DNA of 64,000 nucleotides from Chitinophagaceae bacterium (GTDB taxonomy: Bacteria; Bacteroidota; Bacteroidia; Chitinophagales; Chitinophagaceae), in the NCBI GenBank assembly GCA_004028765.1, contig SAIX01000037.1, forward strand, positions 1 through 64,000, in the 5' to 3' direction. Position numbers and translations under genes: made by a program. Under the pieces are notes generated by a model. The model searched no databases and was not told where the DNA came from. It saw only the letters and a program-made list of their open reading frames with translations. This document shows positions 1 through 7,971 of this stretch, piece by piece. How positions within the stretch are numbered: the stretch's first letter is position 1; every line of letters starts with the position of its first letter.

Positions 1-2911
1 CACTTCCAAACGTAGCCGTAGCTGCAGCACCACCGCCGCCCCTTCGTCCTCGTGTAACACCTTCGAGTGCATTCAGTTCCTGTTCCAGTTTGGTAATGGC
101 ATCGGTATTATTACCTTTCGCAGAAATGTCTTTTAGTTTTTTTGTGGTGGCAGCAATGCTTTCTTTTGCTTTTCTTGCGGCCAACCTTCCTTCATAACAG
201 GTAAGTGAAAGATCATGCAGCTTCTTCAGATCAGCGGCTGTGGTTTTTACCCTTGGGTCCATTGTTACTGCAAAGTTTTGTGAATAGGTTTTTCCGTTCA
301 CCGTAAGCTTTGCTGTATAATTTCCCGGAAGCACCCAGGGCGAATTTTTTTCGGGCGGCGTATTTTCATAAATGGCTGTCATGGGAAAAGAAGCCGGCTC
401 ATCAATGGGCGTGTAATGCATATCCCATAAAAAGCGATGTGATCCCGCTTCGGCAGAAAGTATCTGTTGCGGGCGTATCCAGTACAAAGGGATATTCACT
501 TCAGGTAGGGTATAAGGTTTATCATTGCTGCTGTATTTGCGGATCGGTCTTCCGCCTGCATCCACAATTTCAAGCGTTACTTCGCCCTGCACTTTTTCTG
601 AGAGATAATAATCAATAACAGCACCATCGGGTGGGTTTTGTCCGCCAGGCTCTTCCTGTGGCAGCGGCGTATCGGTGTTCATGTTCCAGCGCACCCTTAT
701 TGCGTTCTGCGGTTTATACAATACTGCTTTTTCTGCTGCAGTTGCTGCTGTAACCTGGCGTAAAGGCGTAATATCATCCAGGATCCAGAACCCGCGGCCA
801 TGCGTGCCGATTACAAGATCATCATCTTTGATCACCAGGTCGCGCACAGAAGTGGCCGGCATATTCAGCCGCAACGACTGCCAGTGTTCCCCATCATCAA
901 ACGAAACGTATACAGCGTTTTCCGATCCTGCATATAACAATCCTTTCCGTTTGGGGTCTTCGCGCACAACATTGATCGGTTCGTTGGAAGGAAGGCCGTT
1001 GGTGATGAGCTGCCAGGTTTTTCCGCCATCATGTGTTTTATAAGCATAGGGATGCATGTCGTCGCAACGGATGCGGTTCACGGCAGCATATACCGTGTTA
1101 TTATCAAAATGTCCGCAATCCATCAATGATATTTTACTCCATGACGTGATTTCTTTCGGTGTTACATTGCTCCATTTTTTTCCACCGTCATGGGTTACCT
1201 GGATAAAACCATCATCGGTACCTGCCCAGATGGTGTTGATGTCTTTATAAGAGGGTGCAACCGTATACACCACACCGCGCCGCGGCATTTTTTTCAGTTC
1301 ATCACTGCTGTAAATACCTACACTGGTGGGCACATCCCAGCTTTCGCGGGTGAGGTCCGGGCTGATGGTTTCCCAGCTGTTACCGCCATCACGGGTTTTA
1401 AAAATCACATTGCCTGCGAAGTATAAGGTTTTGGGATCGATGGGTGAAAACAATACCGGTGCCGTGCGCAGAAAACGGTATTTCCCGCTGCGGGTGGCTT
1501 CGGGTGCAATGTTCTGCACCTGCCCGGTGCGTTTATCATATTTGGTGATCTTTCCGCCATAAATAATATTCGGGTCGAGCGGGTCGGGGGCCACATAACC
1601 ATATTCTTCCACACCTACCGGGTGCCATTCGCGGAAAGTGATCTGCCCGTCATTACCACGTGAAGCAATCCCTACTGAACCGCTCTCCTGCTGGCCGCCA
1701 TACACATTATAAGGGAAAGCATTATCAGTGATCACATGGTAAAACTGTGCAGTTGGCTGGTTATACCAGGAAGAAAAAGTTTCACCACCATTCACCGTTA
1801 CAATGCCGCCCTGATCGAGCGCAATGAGGATGATTTTAGGATCGTTCGGGTTGATCCAGATGCGATGGTAATCATCACCACCGGGTGCGCCCCGAAAGCC
1901 CGTCCATGTTTTACCTGCATCGGTCGATTTCCAGGTAACCACGTTGGCGCTGTAAACAATGTCTGCATTTTTAGGATCGGCCTTTACTTCGGCGAAATCA
2001 CTTCCCCTTCCCCAGAAGCGGCCATCTGCATTGATGAGTTGCCAGCTTTCGCCCGCATCATCACTTCGATAGATGCCGCCATATCTACCCGCATCAACGG
2101 TTGCATATAAACGGTTGCTGTTGCTTGGTGCCACGCAGAATCCAATCCTTCCCAAACCCTGTTGCGGGGTGGGCAGGCCTTTGGTGAGCTGTTTCCAGGT
2201 GTTGCCGCCATCGGTGGATTTATACAATCCGCTTTCAGGGCCATTCCACTGACCATTTTCCCAGGGGCCCTGTCGACCGGCCCACATATCTGCATACAGG
2301 ATATTGGAATTATTCGGATCAAAACTTACCTGTATAGCGCCGGTGTTTTCGTCTTTATACAAAACCCGCTCCCAGGTATTGCCGCCATCATTGCTTCTGT
2401 AAACGCCTCGTTCCGTATTGGGTCCATAAGGATGACCCAATACCGCAACAAAAACACGGTTTTCATTTTTCGGGTCGATGATAATATCGCCGATCTGCTG
2501 GCCATCTTTCAGGCCCATGTTTTTCCATGTTTTGCCACCGTCGGTGGATTTATACACGCCATCGCCCACAGAAAGATCGGGGCGCTGGATGCCTTCACCA
2601 CAACCCACATAAATCACATTCGGGTTAGATTCGGAAACAGCAATATCACCCACAGAACCTGTAGGCATCTGATCGAAAATAGGTTTCCAGGTACGTCCAT
2701 AATCATTGGTTTTCCATACACCGCCATTATTCACCCCGATATAAAATACGCTGGGTTGCGAAGGAACACCAACAGCGCCAACGGTTCGGCCACCACGGTG
2801 TGGACCAATCATCCGCCATTGCATGCTGTTGAATAAAGAAGGAGAAAACGGTTGTGCAAGGGCGATGGTAACAGATACCATGCACCCCAGTAATAAGGAC
2901 AGTTTTTTCAT
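1..2911 (-). CDS. Secreted Asp-box/BNR (VPS10/sortilin-like) repeat protein, C-terminus cut by window edge
   Basis: An open frame runs from an ATG at 2909-2911 to the left edge, so at least 970 residues are visible. It opens with a signal peptide (MKKLSLLLGCMVSVTIALAQ) and continues with motifs such as RGGRTVGAV, GGVWKTNDYGRTW and GVYKSTDGGKTW. The SxDxGxTW Asp-box recurs every 50-60 residues across the whole frame, which indicates one or two beta-propellers of the sortilin/VPS10 or BNR-glycosidase-like fold. The visible C-terminal end is a coiled, Lys/Glu-rich segment followed by a Gly/Ala-rich stretch. Such proteins in Bacteroidota are exported and often annotated as glycosyl hydrolases, but Asp-boxes alone do not show an enzyme activity. 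The long plus-strand frames here are antisense shadows. Confidence is high for the fold and low for substrate. Confidence 0.85.
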   Translation of the reverse strand, partial: MKKLSLLLGCMVSVTIALAQPFSPSLFNSMQWRMIGPHRGGRTVGAVGVPSQPSVFYIGVNNGGVWKTNDYGRTWKPIFDQMPTGSVGDIAVSESNPNVIYVGCGEGIQRPDLSVGDGVYKSTDGGKTWKNMGLKDGQQIGDIIIDPKNENRVFVAVLGHPYGPNTERGVYRSNDGGNTWERVLYKDENTGAIQVSFDPNNSNILYADMWAGRQGPWENGQWNGPESGLYKSTDGGNTWKQLTKGLPTPQQGLGRIGFCVAPSNSNRLYATVDAGRYGGIYRSDDAGESWQLINADGRFWGRGSDFAEVKADPKNADIVYSANVVTWKSTDAGKTWTGFRGAPGGDDYHRIWINPNDPKIILIALDQGGIVTVNGGETFSSWYNQPTAQFYHVITDNAFPYNVYGGQQESGSVGIASRGNDGQITFREWHPVGVEEYGYVAPDPLDPNIIYGGKITKYDKRTGQVQNIAPEATRSGKYRFLRTAPVLFSPIDPKTLYFAGNVIFKTRDGGNSWETISPDLTRESWDVPTSVGIYSSDELKKMPRRGVVYTVAPSYKDINTIWAGTDDGFIQVTHDGGKKWSNVTPKEITSWSKISLMDCGHFDNNTVYAAVNRIRCDDMHPYAYKTHDGGKTWQLITNGLPSNEPINVVREDPKRKGLLYAGSENAVYVSFDDGEHWQSLRLNMPATSVRDLVIKDDDLVIGTHGRGFWILDDITPLRQVTAATAAEKAVLYKPQNAIRVRWNMNTDTPLPQEEPGGQNPPDGAVIDYYLSEKVQGEVTLEIVDAGGRPIRKYSSNDKPYTLPEVNIPLYWIRPQQILSAEAGSHRFLWDMHYTPIDEPASFPMTAIYENTPPEKNSPWVLPGNYTAKLTVNGKTYSQNFAVTMDPRVKTTAADLKKLHDLSLTCYEGRLAARKAKESIAATTKKLKDISAKGNNTDAITKLEQELNALEGVTRGRRGGGGAAATATFGS

Positions 2912-3084
2912 CGCAGAATAATTGGTTGATTTAAGACGGTTAATTTACCACTTTCTGAACGAGTAGAAAAGAATTTCGGAGTGGACACGGAACGTTTACT
3001 TTTTGTAACCTCGTTGACATTGCATAAAAATTATCAGGAAATCACGATAACAATACGCCTGCTTTTTTATTTATGTAACACCAA

Positions 3085-3135
3085 TCGGGCGTTCAGCGTT
3101 ACGCATTTAGCATTCCGCTTTCTAAGCATTCAGCC
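3085..3135 (-). repeat. Heptanucleotide array (GCTGAAy family) overlapping a stop codon
   Basis: Read on the minus strand the segment splits into 7-base units: GGCTGAA, TGCTTAG, (AA), AGCGGAA, TGCTAAA, TGCGTAA, CGCTGAA, CGCCCGA. The TGA of the first unit is the stop codon of the histidine kinase gene that ends here. The unit resembles those at 4746-4804, 5411-5548 and 46882-46925. Confidence 0.7.
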
Positions 3136-4200
3136 CATTGGTAAATAGAAATAAAAATCAGAGCCCTTTCCTTTTTCGCTGGTAAAACCAATGGAACCGT
3201 TATGTAACTCCACCATTTTTTTTGCAATGGCAAGACCAAGCCCCGTTTTTGATTCATGGGCAGTTGGCTGGTTATCCGTGGTGGCAAAGGGATCAAAAAT
3301 GCGGGCATGAAATTTTTCATCGATCCCGAGTCCCTGATCAATTACTTCAGTAAGCAATTGCTGTTTATCGGTAACAGTGACACGAACCTTGACTTTTGTA
3401 TTTTTTTCTGAATACTTGATGGCATTGGTAAGCAGGTTATTGATCACCTGCGACATCCGGTTTTTATCAAATGAAATCCATACCTGTTCCGGAACAAAAT
3501 CCAGCAAAACCGTTTGCTTTTTTTTAGCGGCCAGATGTTGAAGCAGGCCAATATTTTCTTTCAGAAACAGCAGATAGTCCTGTTTTTCTTTTTTCAGGTT
3601 GATGGTTCCGGATTGTATTTTGCTGACGTTGAGTGTATCATTCAGCAAAAGCAGCGAATGGGCCGCGGTATCATATATCATCCGGAGATTCTCTTTCTGT
3701 TCTTCTGTGAGCGACTCTTCTTCCAGCATCATTTCGGCCATCATCTGTATACTCCCTACCGGGTTACGGATATCATGCGCAGCCACTCCGATAAAACGGT
3801 TTAACTGATCGTTACTCTCTTTTAACTCGGCATTTATTTTTTCGAGTGCCACTTTCTGGCTGGCGATAACCTTTCGCTGAACCCTCTCCACATAAAATTT
3901 ATTGGAAGCAACGGCCACCCCGGCTGCCACGAGGATCCTTAACGCCCAGTTCCAATCCCGGAACAGTTCATTTTTATAGGGATGTATACTATAATCGACG
4001 CCGATAGACAAACTGCTTGCGAGCAGGCTAAAACCAAGTATGGCATAGATACCCGGTTGTTCACGATAAGAAAAAACTACGATCGGTAACAGGTAAAGAG
4101 GCGCCAGGTTAAGTTCAAAATTGGTATTGACATCCACAAATACCAATAGAAACAGCAGCAGGAAACAGGCGCTCGTCCGGTAATTCAGTGCTCGCAGCAT
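3130..4200 (-). CDS. Membrane-bound sensor histidine kinase
   Basis: A 356-residue transmitter kinase. About 100 N-terminal residues hold three or more hydrophobic segments forming a small integral membrane sensor, followed by a short coiled linker. The HisKA dimerisation helix carries the phosphorylation site in AAHDIRNP (His near residue 142). The catalytic ATPase domain shows an N box (INNLLTNAIKYS), a G1 box (DQGLGIDE) and a G2 box (KTGLGLAIAKK). There is no receiver or extracellular domain and no adjacent response regulator, so the partner is unknown. The start ATG at 4198-4200 has no better competitor. The stop codon lies inside a heptad repeat array. The kinase function is secure; the signal is not predictable. 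Confidence 0.92.
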   Translation of the reverse strand: MLRALNYRTSACFLLLFLLVFVDVNTNFELNLAPLYLLPIVVFSYREQPGIYAILGFSLLASSLSIGVDYSIHPYKNELFRDWNWALRILVAAGVAVASNKFYVERVQRKVIASQKVALEKINAELKESNDQLNRFIGVAAHDIRNPVGSIQMMAEMMLEEESLTEEQKENLRMIYDTAAHSLLLLNDTLNVSKIQSGTINLKKEKQDYLLFLKENIGLLQHLAAKKKQTVLLDFVPEQVWISFDKNRMSQVINNLLTNAIKYSEKNTKVKVRVTVTDKQQLLTEVIDQGLGIDEKFHARIFDPFATTDNQPTAHESKTGLGLAIAKKMVELHNGSIGFTSEKGKGSDFYFYLPMG

Positions 4201-4220
4201 ACCGATAAGTAATGAATTGT

Positions 4221-4712
4221 TTATTTTTTATCCGGTGCTACAGCAGCGCCTTCTGATATCCCGATATCGCGGTACAGTTTCCATTTCCCGTCTTCTTCTT
4301 TCCAGAGTACAGTGTATTTTCCTTTATCAATGGTTTTGTTATCTGTCCCGGTAAGCTCATATTTTCCTTCCTCGGCCACCAGCTCCTTTCCGCCATATAC
4401 TGCAGTAGTGGTGATCCGGATATTTTTAATTCCCATTTTGGTAAAGCCTTCAGAGAAAAAGTGCGTGAGCGCTGCGGTGCCACAAGTATTTTCGCCGGCG
4501 TGTACCATACAGGCATCTTTTGTGTAGAAAGAGGCTGCCCCAACGCTGTCACCTTTACTGGTTGCCTCTGAGAAAGCCTTGTTTGCAGCATCGATAGCTG
4601 CTTTTACTGAATCTATATTAAACCCGGTATTTCCGGTATCGCTGGCATTGCTCTGCTGTTTGCAGGAAAAAAAGAGTACAGAAGCAGAAAAAATAAACAG
4701 GGTTTTTTTCAT
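4221..4712 (-). CDS. DUF4440/SnoaL-like (NTF2 fold) lipoprotein
   Basis: About 163 residues from the ATG at 4712; a TTG two codons upstream is a less likely start. The N-terminus is a lipoprotein signal with the lipobox LFFSC, so it should be anchored in the cell envelope. The body (DSVKAAIDAANKAF, then GDSVGAASFY, VLWKEEDGKWKLYRD) matches the cone-shaped alpha+beta fold of DUF4440/SnoaL-like proteins. Most members have no known activity; some bind or isomerise small ligands. It starts 20 bases before the histidine kinase gene and reads the same way, so the two could be co-transcribed and the lipoprotein could work with the sensor. That link is inference. Confidence 0.85.
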   Translation of the reverse strand: MKKTLFIFSASVLFFSCKQQSNASDTGNTGFNIDSVKAAIDAANKAFSEATSKGDSVGAASFYTKDACMVHAGENTCGTAALTHFFSEGFTKMGIKNIRITTTAVYGGKELVAEEGKYELTGTDNKTIDKGKYTVLWKEEDGKWKLYRDIGISEGAAVAPDKK

Positions 4713-4745
4713 AAACAATTGTTTCCGGAAAGCTACTGTATGTTA

Positions 4746-4845
4746 TGCAGAAATGCAAGAAAGGCTGAAAGCAGAACGCTTAAGGCCGAAGGCTGAATGC
4801 AAAAATCTTTATTAGTGTTACGAAAACAGGTGTTGGGCAATCAAC
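4746..4845. repeat. Inverted pair of heptanucleotide arrays (GCTGAAy family)
   Basis: The left arm (4746-4804, plus strand) reads in 7-base steps including GGCTGAA, AGCAGAA, CGCTTAA, GGCCGAA, GGCTGAA and TGCAAAA. The right arm (4819-4845) reads on the minus strand as TGCCCAA, CACCTGT, TTTCGTA. The same right-arm units occur at 5514-5548. It lies between the divergent DUF4440 and YdcZ-like genes. Confidence 0.65.
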
Positions 4846-4969
4846 TATTTTATCAGGTTATCTGATTATGCAGAAAATTTATTTCAACGCAATAAATATC
4901 CGGTTACAAAAAACAATCTCTAAGCATTTTGCTTCAAGCGTCTTTCTGCTTATTCCCTATTTTCGAACC

Positions 4970-5416
4970 ATGAAATATATTTTCTTTGTGTTGCCTGCAT
5001 TGGCAGGATTAACCATCACTACACAGGCCGCTGTAAACAGCCAGTTACGTTTTGCCGTGAACAATCCCTGGTTGGCCGCATTTATTTCCTTTCTTGTAGG
5101 TACAGTGTTTCTCGGGGCAGTTATTCTCTTTACAAAACAACCGGTTCCCTCACTTACCACACTTTCTCAGGTATCCTGGTATAAATATACGGGTGGCTTA
5201 CTGGGTGCTTTTTTTGTAACGGTCATTATTTATTCCGTTCCAAAAATCGGTTCAGCCAATGTATTTGCTTTATTGATAGCCGGCCAGTTATTTTTCGCAT
5301 TGTTATACGACCATTTCGGATTGTTTGGTTTTCCGCAGAACAGTATCAGCTGGGTAAAAGTATTGGGCGTGTTGTTGCTCGTAACAGGAGCTTACCTGGT
5401 TAATAAAAGAAGCTGA
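4970..5416 (+). CDS. YdcZ/DUF606-type small DMT membrane protein
   Basis: 148 residues starting at the ATG of MKYIFFVLPALAG; the frame is open 34 codons upstream but that extension is not membrane-like and overlaps the repeat region. Five hydrophobic helices make up almost the whole protein, with the family signature of an early TxxQAAVNSQLR stretch, a central KYTGGLLGAFFV and a terminal VLGVLLLVTGAYLVN. The length is normal for the DUF606 half-size drug/metabolite-transporter relatives. The substrate is unknown. Its TGA stop (5414-5416) is formed by the first unit of a heptad array. Confidence 0.85.
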   Translation: MKYIFFVLPALAGLTITTQAAVNSQLRFAVNNPWLAAFISFLVGTVFLGAVILFTKQPVPSLTTLSQVSWYKYTGGLLGAFFVTVIIYSVPKIGSANVFALLIAGQLFFALLYDHFGLFGFPQNSISWVKVLGVLLLVTGAYLVNKRS

Positions 5417-5548
5417 ATGCAGAACGCTTGATTCGTATTAAACAAATACTAAGCGGGCTTATTGTTATTTTGATTTACCCGGTAATCCATTTTTATGCAA
5501 TACCCATGAGGCTACGAAAAACAGGCGTTGGGCATTCAGCATTCCGCG
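5411..5548. repeat. Inverted pair of heptanucleotide arrays around an 80-bp spacer
   Basis: The left arm (5411-5438, plus) reads AGCTGAA, TGCAGAA, CGCTTGA, TTCGTAT. The right arm (5514-5548) reads on the minus strand CGCGGAA, TGCTGAA, TGCCCAA, CGCCTGT, TTTTCGT. The two arms are inverted about an A/T-rich core with no recognisable gene. The left arm overlaps the stop codon of the YdcZ-like gene. Confidence 0.65.
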
Positions 5549-5557
5549 TCAGGTGTA

Positions 5558-6631
5558 TTACAGTTTTTCATACAATGCCCGCAGTTTCTCCCTGGTCATG
5601 ATCTTTTCCCAGTCTTTCCCAAGGGCATTTTCCCAAAGCGGTTTCATACCGAGGGATACGTTGATCATTTTTTCAAAATCATCGTCAGAAAGCCCTTTAC
5701 AGATACCTGTGGGGATTTCGATCCCGTTCTTTTCCACCATGTATTTGAATTCTTTTACACCGGCAGGGTAATATTCTTCGAGATGGTTCATCACGATACA
5801 ATTCCCAACCCCGTGTTTGGTACCGAGCAGGTAACTGAGCCCGTAACTCACGGCATGTGCAACGCCCACCTGTGAATACGCAATACTCATCCCTCCTGCA
5901 TAAGAGGCCATCATCAACTGGTCGTCACACTCATCATCCCAATGGTTTTTTTCTACAAACACTTTCTGGCAAAGCTGTAAAGCTTTTTCGCCATAGCTCT
6001 TGCTGAACTCATTCAGGTAAGTGCCTTCCAGGCTTTCGATACAATGGATATAACAATCCATGCCTGTATAAAAACGTTGATTCGCCGGGGCGTCCCTGGT
6101 AAGTTCGGGGTCGAGTACGATCTGGTCGAATGGTGTAAAATCACTGTTCATACCCAACTTGCGGGTTGGCCCGGTAAGCACGGTTGTGCGGCTCACTTCC
6201 GCGCCCGTACCGCTCAATGTGGGAATACCTGCTTTGTATACACCGGGCTGTTTTACGAGGTCCCACCCCTGGTAATCAGCAGAAGAACCAGGATTCGTCA
6301 TCATCAGCGATACGGCTTTGGCCAGGTCCATTGTAGAACCGCCCCCGATTCCAATTACACCGCTGATGCTGCCATAGGCTTCCCGCAGCTGGCGTGCCAG
6401 TTCATCCACCTGCGTGGTTTTGGGTTCGTAGGTAACATCTGCAAAAATGATCTTATCTCTTCCGCGGAGCGGGATACGGCCAGCCAGTGGTTTCCCTTCA
6501 AAAAAATGGTCAAGCAGGAAGATCATCGGGGCATCCCCTTTCCGCTGCGGCGCAAGTATTTCATCAAGCTGGTTAAATGAACCCCTTCCATACACCACAT
6601 AACTCACCATTTTGAAATTCCGGAAACTCAT
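5558..6631 (-). CDS. kdnB: Iron-containing alcohol dehydrogenase, KdnB-like 3-deoxy-D-manno-octulosonate 8-oxidase
   Basis: 357 residues with the group III iron-dependent dehydrogenase fold. An N-terminal NAD(P)-binding lobe shows VYGRGSFNQL, GGGSTMDLAKA and PTLSGTGAE, and a helical metal-binding lobe shows FYTGMDCYIHC and the metal histidines in AHAVSYGLSYLLGTKHG. The opening MSFRNFK and long stretches such as NQRFYTGMDCYIHCIESL agree, as I recall it, with KdnB of Shewanella, which oxidises the C8 hydroxyl of Kdo so that KdnA can add an amino group (8-amino-Kdo in lipopolysaccharide). No KdnA-type aminotransferase is visible nearby; kdsB lies 17 kb away. A clear promoter sits at 6697-6727. 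The symbol rests on remembered similarity. Confidence 0.8.
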   Translation of the reverse strand: MSFRNFKMVSYVVYGRGSFNQLDEILAPQRKGDAPMIFLLDHFFEGKPLAGRIPLRGRDKIIFADVTYEPKTTQVDELARQLREAYGSISGVIGIGGGSTMDLAKAVSLMMTNPGSSADYQGWDLVKQPGVYKAGIPTLSGTGAEVSRTTVLTGPTRKLGMNSDFTPFDQIVLDPELTRDAPANQRFYTGMDCYIHCIESLEGTYLNEFSKSYGEKALQLCQKVFVEKNHWDDECDDQLMMASYAGGMSIAYSQVGVAHAVSYGLSYLLGTKHGVGNCIVMNHLEEYYPAGVKEFKYMVEKNGIEIPTGICKGLSDDDFEKMINVSLGMKPLWENALGKDWEKIMTREKLRALYEKL

Positions 6632-6696
6632 AGAATGATTTTAGAAGACGGCACTCCTGAAAAAGGCGCGCTTACCTAATTAAATATACAATACTG

Positions 6697-6727
6697 CAAA
6701 CCTACTTTAGAATAAACGATTTTCAAA
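6697..6727 (-). promoter_or_regulatory. Bacteroidota-type promoter of kdnB
   Basis: On the minus strand a -33 TTTG (plus 6724-6727) is followed after 19 bases by TAGGTTTG (plus 6697-6704). This is the canonical spacing for the Bacteroidota housekeeping sigma factor. It lies about 65 bases before the kdnB ATG. Confidence 0.75.
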
Positions 6728-6826
6728 CAGGCCTTCCGCAAAAACCTTTTTTGTTTGTTTTTGTTTGTGAAATCGCATAAAAGATTGTCTTATTTTTAAT
6801 ACCGAAATTGTTTTACTGAGAAAATA

Positions 6827-7971
6827 ATGCACCTGCTTTTTCCAATTTTACCTATTCCCCCAAACGCGCACGGTATATTACTGGATAATATATTCACCCG
6901 TTCTGTTACACGTTTTATGGACCCCTCGGTATTACTGGATGCAGCAGAGTGGCTGATCCTCGGTATCGGGCTGGTTGTACTCACCATTATGGCTATCTCT
7001 TTGTTAAAAAGACAAGGCATTTTTACACCGACCGTATCCGCAAGCATCTTGAGAACTGGGTTTCGGAAGTGATCATGGAAGATGAAGAAGCTTCGGCCAA
7101 TATTTCACACCGGATCCAAAGGGTTCTTACCACAGATACAGCACGTCAATTCACCATTGATGAACTGATCGTTTGTAAAAAAAACTTTTCCGGCACGGTA
7201 GCTGCCACCATCGTTGCACTATACGAACAACTGGGGTTGCATGATTTTTCTGCAAGGAAACTGAAAAGCCGTCACTGGTACCTTAAAGCAAGGGGCATCC
7301 AAGAATTGTATATGATGGATCAGAAAAAAGCGCTCAAAACGATCTATAAAAACACGAACAGTGCAAACGAATTTGTGCGTATGGAAGCACAGACCGGTGT
7401 AATACACCTTACCGGGTTTTCAGGTCTTCGCTTTCTCGATGTGATTTCCTACCCGCTAACCGAATGGCAGCAATTGAAACTGCTGGAACAGCTGAGGCTG
7501 TACGGGGAAAAAGAAGATATCTCTGAAAAGATCCCGCACTGGCTGCAATCCACAAATCCTTCCGTTGTCATTTTTACTTTAAAACTTGCGGATGAATACC
7601 AGGTATTCTCTGCACGCAATGCGGTTACCGGTTGCCTGGTGCATTCCCACAAAGAAGTGAGGTCACAGGCTGTAAAAACCTTGATCAGGCTGGCCGATGA
7701 AAAAACGCCACAGGTATTACTGGGTTATTTTTCAAAAGAACCCTTCCGCAGCCAGGTGCTGATACTGGATGCATTGCGGAATATGGCGGGTCCGGCACAA
7801 GCCCCATTTATAGAAGGGCTTTTACAACACCCCAATGATACCATCAAACTGAAAGCTGCTGTGCTTTTGGCGGGGATCAAAGAAAACGGCCTGCAACTGA
7901 TCGAACAAAAAGCCAAAGAAATGCCCGAGCCATTTGAAAGGATCTACAACCACATAAAATTTTTTAACTGA
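6827..7971 (+). CDS. HEAT-repeat protein with N-terminal membrane helix, split by a frameshift at an A5 run
   Basis: Two overlapping frames together look like one gene. The first (from ATG 6827, or ATG 6917) encodes a membrane helix (DAAEWLILGIGLVVLTIMAI) and stops at 7072-7074. The second carries a soluble helical-repeat domain to the TGA at 7969-7971. If one base is added to the AAAAA at 7006-7010 the helix runs straight into KKTRHFYTDRIRKHLENW, which is natural juxtamembrane sequence; the second frame upstream of that point is not protein-like. The C-terminal part (about 300 residues) is built of alpha-hairpin repeats of HEAT type, e.g. HSHKEVRSQAVKTLIRLAD. The stop overlaps the ATG of the polysaccharide synthase by one base, so the two are translationally coupled. 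It may be a scaffold for the synthase. The shift may be a sequencing error, a mutation or phase variation. Confidence 0.75.

Noticed and set aside
2162-2836. A 224-codon plus-strand frame
   Set aside because: It is antisense to the Asp-box repeat protein, whose frame has a signal peptide and many family motifs; the plus-strand translation has none.
4746-5548. Heptad arrays as a CRISPR array or classic REP element
   Set aside because: Units are 7 bases, degenerate and adjacent with no unique spacers; no cas or RAYT transposase gene is present.
7000-7012. Programmed -1 ribosomal frameshifting in the HEAT gene
   Set aside because: The heptamer G-TTA-AAA does not satisfy the X-XXY-YYZ rule in the P site, and no clear downstream stimulatory structure was found; kept only as one of several explanations.
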